A stretch of 44,778 nucleotides of DNA from Candidatus Tectimicrobiota bacterium (GTDB taxonomy: Bacteria > JACPSX01), in contig JACPSX010000217.1 of the NCBI GenBank assembly GCA_016193065.1, positions 1-44,778 on the forward strand, in the 5' to 3' direction. Positions within the stretch are counted from its first letter, which is position 1; every line of letters begins with the position of its first letter. Shown in pieces: positions 40,912-44,778 of the stretch. The translations under genes and the position numbers were made by a program. Below the pieces are notes generated by a model. That model did no database searches. It saw nothing but the letters and a program-made list of their open reading frames with translations, and had not been told where the DNA came from.

Positions 40912-43473
40912 TTACGCGGCGCGCGGCCTCCAGCGCTTGAGCCGGTTGGCGTTCGTGATCACGGTCACCGAGCTGAACGACATGGCGATGGCGGCCAGAA
41001 GGGGGGACAGCAAGATGCTGAAGAACGGGTAGAGCACACCCAGGGCGATAGGCAGTCCCAGGGCGTTATAGATGAAGGCCCCGAACAGATTCTGGTAAAC
41101 GTTGCGCATGGTGGCCCGGCTGATCTGGATGGCGGTCACCACACCGCGGAGACTGCCTTTGATCAGCGTGATGTCCGAGGCGGCGATCGCCACGTCCGTC
41201 CCCGTTCCAATGGCGAAGCCCACGTCGGCCTGGGCCAGAGCAGGGGCGTCATTGATCCCGTCCCCTACCATGGCCACTTGTTTCCCCTCGAGCTGGAGCT
41301 TCTGAACATTGAAGGCCTTGTCCTGAGGCAACACCTCGGCAAGCACGCGCTCGATTCCCACCTGCCGGGCGATGGCCCCCGCGGTCCGCTCGTTATCCCC
41401 CGTGATCATCACCACCTCCAGGCCCATGGTCTTCAGGGCCTGAATCGCCGACTTCGAATCCTCCTTCACGGTGTCGGCCACGGCCACGATGCCGGCAATT
41501 TCCCCGTCGACGGCCACGTACATGGGGGTCTTTCCTTCATCGGCAAGTTGCACCGACCTGGCTTCAAGACTATCCAACGAGATCTTCCGGTCGCGCATGA
41601 GCTTCAGGTTCCCGAGGAGCAGCTCCCGCCCCTCCACCATCGCCTCGATGCCGTGGCCGGGGATCGCACGAAAGGCCTGCGGGTCCAGGAGCGTGAGGCC
41701 CCGAGAGGTTGCACCCTCGACGATGGCAGAGGCCAGCGGGTGCTCGGAAGACTTCTCGACGCTTCCCGCCAAGCGCAGGAGCTCCTCCTCCCGGAAGCGT
41801 CCGACCGCGACCGCATCGGTCAACACGGGCTTCCCGTAAGTGATGGTGCCGGTCTTGTCCAGGATGATCGTCTGGAGCTTCTGGGCAGTCTGGAGCGCCT
41901 CGCCGCCCCGGATCAGGATCCCGTTGAGGGCCCCGAGGCCAACCCCCGTGGTCAGCGACATAGGGGTGGCCATGCCGAGGGCGCAAGGGCAGGCAATGAT
42001 CAGCGTGGTTACAGCCACGATGAGGGCATAGACAACCCGGGGCTCGGGACCGAACGTGTACCAGATCATGAACCCGAGGATCGCCAGGATCGCGACCGAC
42101 GGAGTGAAATAGCCTGAGACGACGTCCACGATCCTCTGGACGGGAACCTTGGAGCCCTGGGCGTCTTTGACCATGCGGACGATGTTGGCCAGTGCCGTGT
42201 CCTTGCCGACCTTCGTCGCCCGGAACCTGAAAGCGCCGGTCCTGTTGATGGTGGCGCCGATCACCTCGTCACCCACCTGCTTCTCTACCGGGAGCGACTC
42301 CCCGGTCACCATGGATTCGTCCACGGCTGACGCTCCTTCAATAACCTCACCGTCCACAGGGATCTTCTCACCCGGCCGAACGACAACGACATCGCCCACC
42401 AGCACCTCCTCAACCGGAATGTCCACTTCACTTCCGTCGCGGATCACGCGCGCCCTCCTGGCCTGGAGCCCGACCAGCTTTTTGATGGCGTCCGAAGTCC
42501 GGCCCTTGGCCTTGAGCTCCATGGCCAAGCCCAGGACGACCAGGGCCGTGACCACCACCGTCACGTCGTAGTAAACCTCAGTGAACTCGGAGGCCGGAAA
42601 GATCTGCGGGAAGAGAAGCGCAATGGTCGAGTAGATCCAGGCGATTCCGGTTCCCATGGCAATTAGAGTGTGCATGTTGGCCGAGCGGTGCCGGAACGCT
42701 TGCCACGCGCCCGTGAAGAACTGGTTGCCGCTGTAAAGAAGGACCGCCAAGGAGGCCACACCCATCCCCACCCAGATATACCGGAGCTGGGGGCTCCCGC
42801 GCGGGAACCAGTCTCGGAGCAGAGGAAAGAGCCACGGGTAGCTGAAGATCATCGTGAAGATTCCGACGGCGGCCCCGAACCACCACTTGTGCATCAGGTC
42901 CCGGTACTCACGGTCGCGGGCTTGGGCTTCCTTGTCAACCTCCTCCGGGCCGCCCGGCGGCGGGGCCTCGGCGACCTCGTAGCCGGCAGCTCCGACCGCC
43001 GCCTTTACCGAGGAGAGGTCGGCCGCGCCTGGCAGATACTCGACCTCGGCCTCCTCCGTCCCGACATTGACGCTGGCCTTCAGCACACCGGGAGTCACGA
43101 GCAAGGCATTCTCGATCTTGGTGACACAGGAAGCACAGGTAATGCCTCGGATGCCGAAGCGGATCTTGGCCGCTCCCACCCGGTAGCCTGCCGCTTTGAT
43201 GGCCTCGTGGAGCCCGGCGATGGTCGCCTGCTCCGGGTCGTATTCTACGAAGGCCCGGCCTCCGGCCAGGTTGACCGTCGCACCCCTCACTCCCGGAACT
43301 GCCCGGAGCGTTTGCTCCACGGCCTGAACACACCGGGCGCAGGTCAGACCGGACACAGGTAGCTCGATGCGCCGACTCCCCTTGGCCTCGCTGCTGACAC
43401 CTGTCGTCGCCGACGGAGCACTTCTCGCTCCCCCAACCTTCCTGCCGACGGTCTCAAGAGCCTTCGATATCAC
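40912..43473 (-). CDS. copA: Copper-translocating P-type ATPase (two HMA domains)
   Basis: An 853-residue P1B-1 ATPase exporting Cu(I) across the inner membrane. Two N-terminal HMA domains carry CARC (Cys45, Cys48) and CASC (Cys113, Cys116). Eight membrane helices begin at about residue 195. The ion site is CPC (495-497), the phosphorylated Asp is Asp539 in DKTGT, and [10 protein letters not shown] and TGES complete the catalytic set. Start is GTG 43473 behind a GGAGG site. The neighbouring cupredoxin gene supports copper as substrate. Confidence 0.95.
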   Translation of the reverse strand: MISKALETVGRKVGGARSAPSATTGVSSEAKGSRRIELPVSGLTCARCVQAVEQTLRAVPGVRGATVNLAGGRAFVEYDPEQATIAGLHEAIKAAGYRVGAAKIRFGIRGITCASCVTKIENALLVTPGVLKASVNVGTEEAEVEYLPGAADLSSVKAAVGAAGYEVAEAPPPGGPEEVDKEAQARDREYRDLMHKWWFGAAVGIFTMIFSYPWLFPLLRDWFPRGSPQLRYIWVGMGVASLAVLLYSGNQFFTGAWQAFRHRSANMHTLIAMGTGIAWIYSTIALLFPQIFPASEFTEVYYDVTVVVTALVVLGLAMELKAKGRTSDAIKKLVGLQARRARVIRDGSEVDIPVEEVLVGDVVVVRPGEKIPVDGEVIEGASAVDESMVTGESLPVEKQVGDEVIGATINRTGAFRFRATKVGKDTALANIVRMVKDAQGSKVPVQRIVDVVSGYFTPSVAILAILGFMIWYTFGPEPRVVYALIVAVTTLIIACPCALGMATPMSLTTGVGLGALNGILIRGGEALQTAQKLQTIILDKTGTITYGKPVLTDAVAVGRFREEELLRLAGSVEKSSEHPLASAIVEGATSRGLTLLDPQAFRAIPGHGIEAMVEGRELLLGNLKLMRDRKISLDSLEARSVQLADEGKTPMYVAVDGEIAGIVAVADTVKEDSKSAIQALKTMGLEVVMITGDNERTAGAIARQVGIERVLAEVLPQDKAFNVQKLQLEGKQVAMVGDGINDAPALAQADVGFAIGTGTDVAIAASDITLIKGSLRGVVTAIQISRATMRNVYQNLFGAFIYNALGLPIALGVLYPFFSILLSPLLAAIAMSFSSVTVITNANRLKRWRPRAA

Positions 43474-43550
43474 CCGTCATCCTCCTCTCGGTCAGCTACC
43501 TGAGCACCCCGATCAGCCAACCCTTCCAGATTCCATTGGCATCAGTTACC

Positions 43551-43859
43551 TCAACCGGAGCTCAGTCCCGCTTGACTGCGTTCCGGCGTCGAATTCCTCG
43601 GCCACCCGACCAAGGTGACGCCCGCTAGAACGGCCACAATTCCAAGTAGGCCAGAAGCGCTGACCGGCTCCTGGTAGATGAGCAGCGCCAGCCCGAGAGC
43701 GAAAACCGGCGTCAGCAGGGTCAACCCGTTGAGCGCAATCAACTCGGCGTCATGAACGAGTCGGTACCAGAGCCACGAGGCTCCCGCCGACCCAACCAAG
43801 CCGAGAAAGAGCAGGCCCGCAACGGGCGAACCTTGCGCTCCGCGAGGAAGCCAGGCTCT
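43551..43859 (-). pseudogene. C-terminal remnant of an EamA-family transporter
   Basis: About 100 codons encode PVAGLLFLGLVGSAGASWLWYR, IALNGLTLLTPVFALGLALLI and the final helix GLLGIVAVLAGVTLVG, the last three or four helices of an EamA repeat. The reading frame runs without a start directly into the stop codon of the DUF302 gene at 43860, so the first two-thirds are missing. It probably arose by deletion or by insertion of the DUF302 region. Confidence 0.8.
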
Positions 43860-44243
43860 TCATTTGGCCTCCTCGATCATCTTGATGGTTTCCCGCTCCA
43901 CTTCCTCGGCCACGGCCCGCAGGGCCTCGGCGCCCGAGAACATGGCGAGCAGGGCTGTAGGCTTCACCATGCCGATCTTGGTTCTCCCACCTTCCTCGTA
44001 CACCGAGATCCGGCAGGGCAGCGCCATGTTCACCGCCATGTTTTGAGTGAGAACCTGGTTCGCCCGTTGCGGATTGCAGACCTCAAGAATCCTGCAGGCG
44101 TTGGGAAAGTCCACCCCCTTCTCCTTCAGCGTCTTTTGCAGGTCGTGCACGTGCAGGACGCCGAACTTGTTCCGCTTGACTGCCTCCTCGAGGTCGCGGG
44201 CCGCGCTCTCCACATCCTTTGTGGTCTCAACGATGTACAACAT
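43860..44243 (-). CDS. DUF302-family protein
   Basis: A 127-residue soluble protein with the DUF302 fold: MLYIVETTKDVESAARDLEEAVKRNKFGVLHVHDLQKTL in the first half, then CRILEVCNPQRANQVL and LPCRISVYEEGGRTKIGMVKP. The family is of unknown function but often sits with redox, sulfur or copper genes. Two Cys in CRILEVC could bind metal, which is inference. ATG 44243 has an AAGGAGG ribosome site. Confidence 0.88.
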   Translation of the reverse strand: MLYIVETTKDVESAARDLEEAVKRNKFGVLHVHDLQKTLKEKGVDFPNACRILEVCNPQRANQVLTQNMAVNMALPCRISVYEEGGRTKIGMVKPTALLAMFSGAEALRAVAEEVERETIKMIEEAK

Positions 44244-44427
44244 GACTCGTTCCTCCTTTTGGTGCTCTCTACCTATCCCACTGCCAGGGTCAAGCCCTCA
44301 ATTTCCTTTTCCGGCTTTCAAATTCCAGCCGGTAGCTCTCACCCGACAGGCGGCGCGCTCCCGGGTTCTCCAGGGGTTGAACTTCCTCCGGAGCACAGAG
44401 AGGAATCATCGCGATCGCTGTCCTATA

Positions 44428-44778
44428 TCACCGCAGGGCCTTCAAGAACGTCACCAGGTCCTCCAGATCCTGCGGGCTCATCTGCCAGCGAGGCATGGTC
44501 CAGTCCAGGGGGTTACCGGCCGGATCAATCCCCTGTGTGATGGCTCGCTTGATGAGGAGATCGTTGTAGGGAGGATGCTCCCGGGTCTTTTCGCCTTCCT
44601 GATGTTCCTCTTTGGTGAGCGCCTCGTAGCGGATGTCCGAAGGGATTGCGCCGCCCATCATGATCGGGACGCCGCCGCGCCCCGTCACTCCATGGCAGGC
44701 CACGCAACCGCCCCCGCGCATCCCGATCCACATAGGGCCACCCCGGGCCGGGAGCGGTCCGGTCCTCTCGCTAACCCC
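44428..44778 (-). CDS. c-type cytochrome, C-terminal part (runs off window)
   Basis: The last 116 codons of a periplasmic or membrane-bound cytochrome c, with the haem motif CVACHG followed by a likely axial Met in WTMPRWQMS and the C-terminal helix LEDLVTFLKALR. The frame is open to the window edge without a signal sequence, so the start lies outside. An ATG at 44733 is internal. The gene is on the same strand as the DUF302 and copper genes. Confidence 0.85.
   Translation of the reverse strand, partial: GVSERTGPLPARGGPMWIGMRGGGCVACHGVTGRGGVPIMMGGAIPSDIRYEALTKEEHQEGEKTREHPPYNDLLIKRAITQGIDPAGNPLDWTMPRWQMSPQDLEDLVTFLKALR

Noticed and set aside
1-44778. tRNA, rRNA or known riboswitch genes
   Set aside because: Reading both strands by eye, I saw no tRNA cloverleaf, rRNA segment or named riboswitch core; a covariance-model scan would be needed to exclude them.

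Overview
The window looks like the chromosome of a free-living Gram-negative bacterium. By eye it is moderately GC-rich; I did not count composition. Supporting features are Tat-type signal sequences, a prolipoprotein diacylglyceryl transferase, a c-type cytochrome, TRAP and ABC importers with periplasmic binding proteins, a CcdA/redoxin pair and a P1B copper ATPase. Archaeal-type S-adenosylmethionine synthetase, DhnA-type aldolase and a GH57/GalT-like/DUF4912 glucan cluster recall deep-branching environmental lineages such as Methylomirabilota (NC10) or Nitrospirota. That assignment is inference and only moderately secure.

Layout. 1-0.7 kb: arsenic operon (partial ACR3 efflux gene, arsR, palindromic operator). 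0.8-4.2 kb: TAXI-TRAP importer (binding protein, DUF1850 protein, fused permease). 4.3-7.5 kb: a graveyard of mobile DNA. It holds an SLC13 gene fragment, a PemK/MazF-type toxin-antitoxin pair whose toxin has a nonsense codon, fused scraps of a tyrosine recombinase and a transposase-type protein, a frameshifted DUF2971 gene, a convincing integron attC site, a small membrane-protein cassette, and the deleted remains of an integron integrase on the same strand as its cassettes. 7.6-9.0 kb: intact SLC13 transporter. 9.2-22.3 kb: central carbohydrate block, nearly all on the minus strand (archaeal-type MAT, two GalT-like proteins, three GH57 enzymes, DUF4912 protein, zinc-finger protein, GT4 glycosyltransferase, class I aldolase, phosphofructokinase). 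22.3-25.6 kb: membrane proteins, redoxin, CcdA, Lgt. 26.1-30.6 kb (plus strand): iron permease fused to DUF2318, two FtsX/MacB-like permeases and an ATPase, behind a strongly structured leader. 30.6-34.8 kb: molybdopterin oxidoreductase and iron-sulfur subunit of the tetrathionate-reductase-like type. 35.5-38.2 kb: SsuABC/TauABC-like ABC importer. 38.4-40.4 kb: convergent MFS and EamA transporters. 40.5-44.8 kb: copper cluster (cupredoxin, CopA), EamA remnant, DUF302 protein and a partial cytochrome c.

How the genes work together. The 9-22 kb block reads as a storage-glucan and glycolysis island: GT4 chain synthesis, GH57 branching and trimming, sugar-nucleotide handling by GalT-like proteins, then phosphofructokinase and aldolase. 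The 23.3-30.6 kb divergent block resembles the FTR1/P19-type iron uptake locus of Campylobacter, in which iron permease, DUF2318 protein, MacB-like ABC parts and thioredoxin-like proteins cluster; no P19 gene is present here. Several genes carry precise lesions or unusual active-site changes. These are a clean loss of one iron-sulfur cluster motif set in the Mo-enzyme small subunit, an internal deletion in the GT4 donor-site motif, HxHxH instead of HxHxQ in one GalT-like protein, and Asn for Asp103 in PfkA. Short interspersed repeats (REP-like, CAGGC-rich and MITE-like) sit in most long intergenic gaps.
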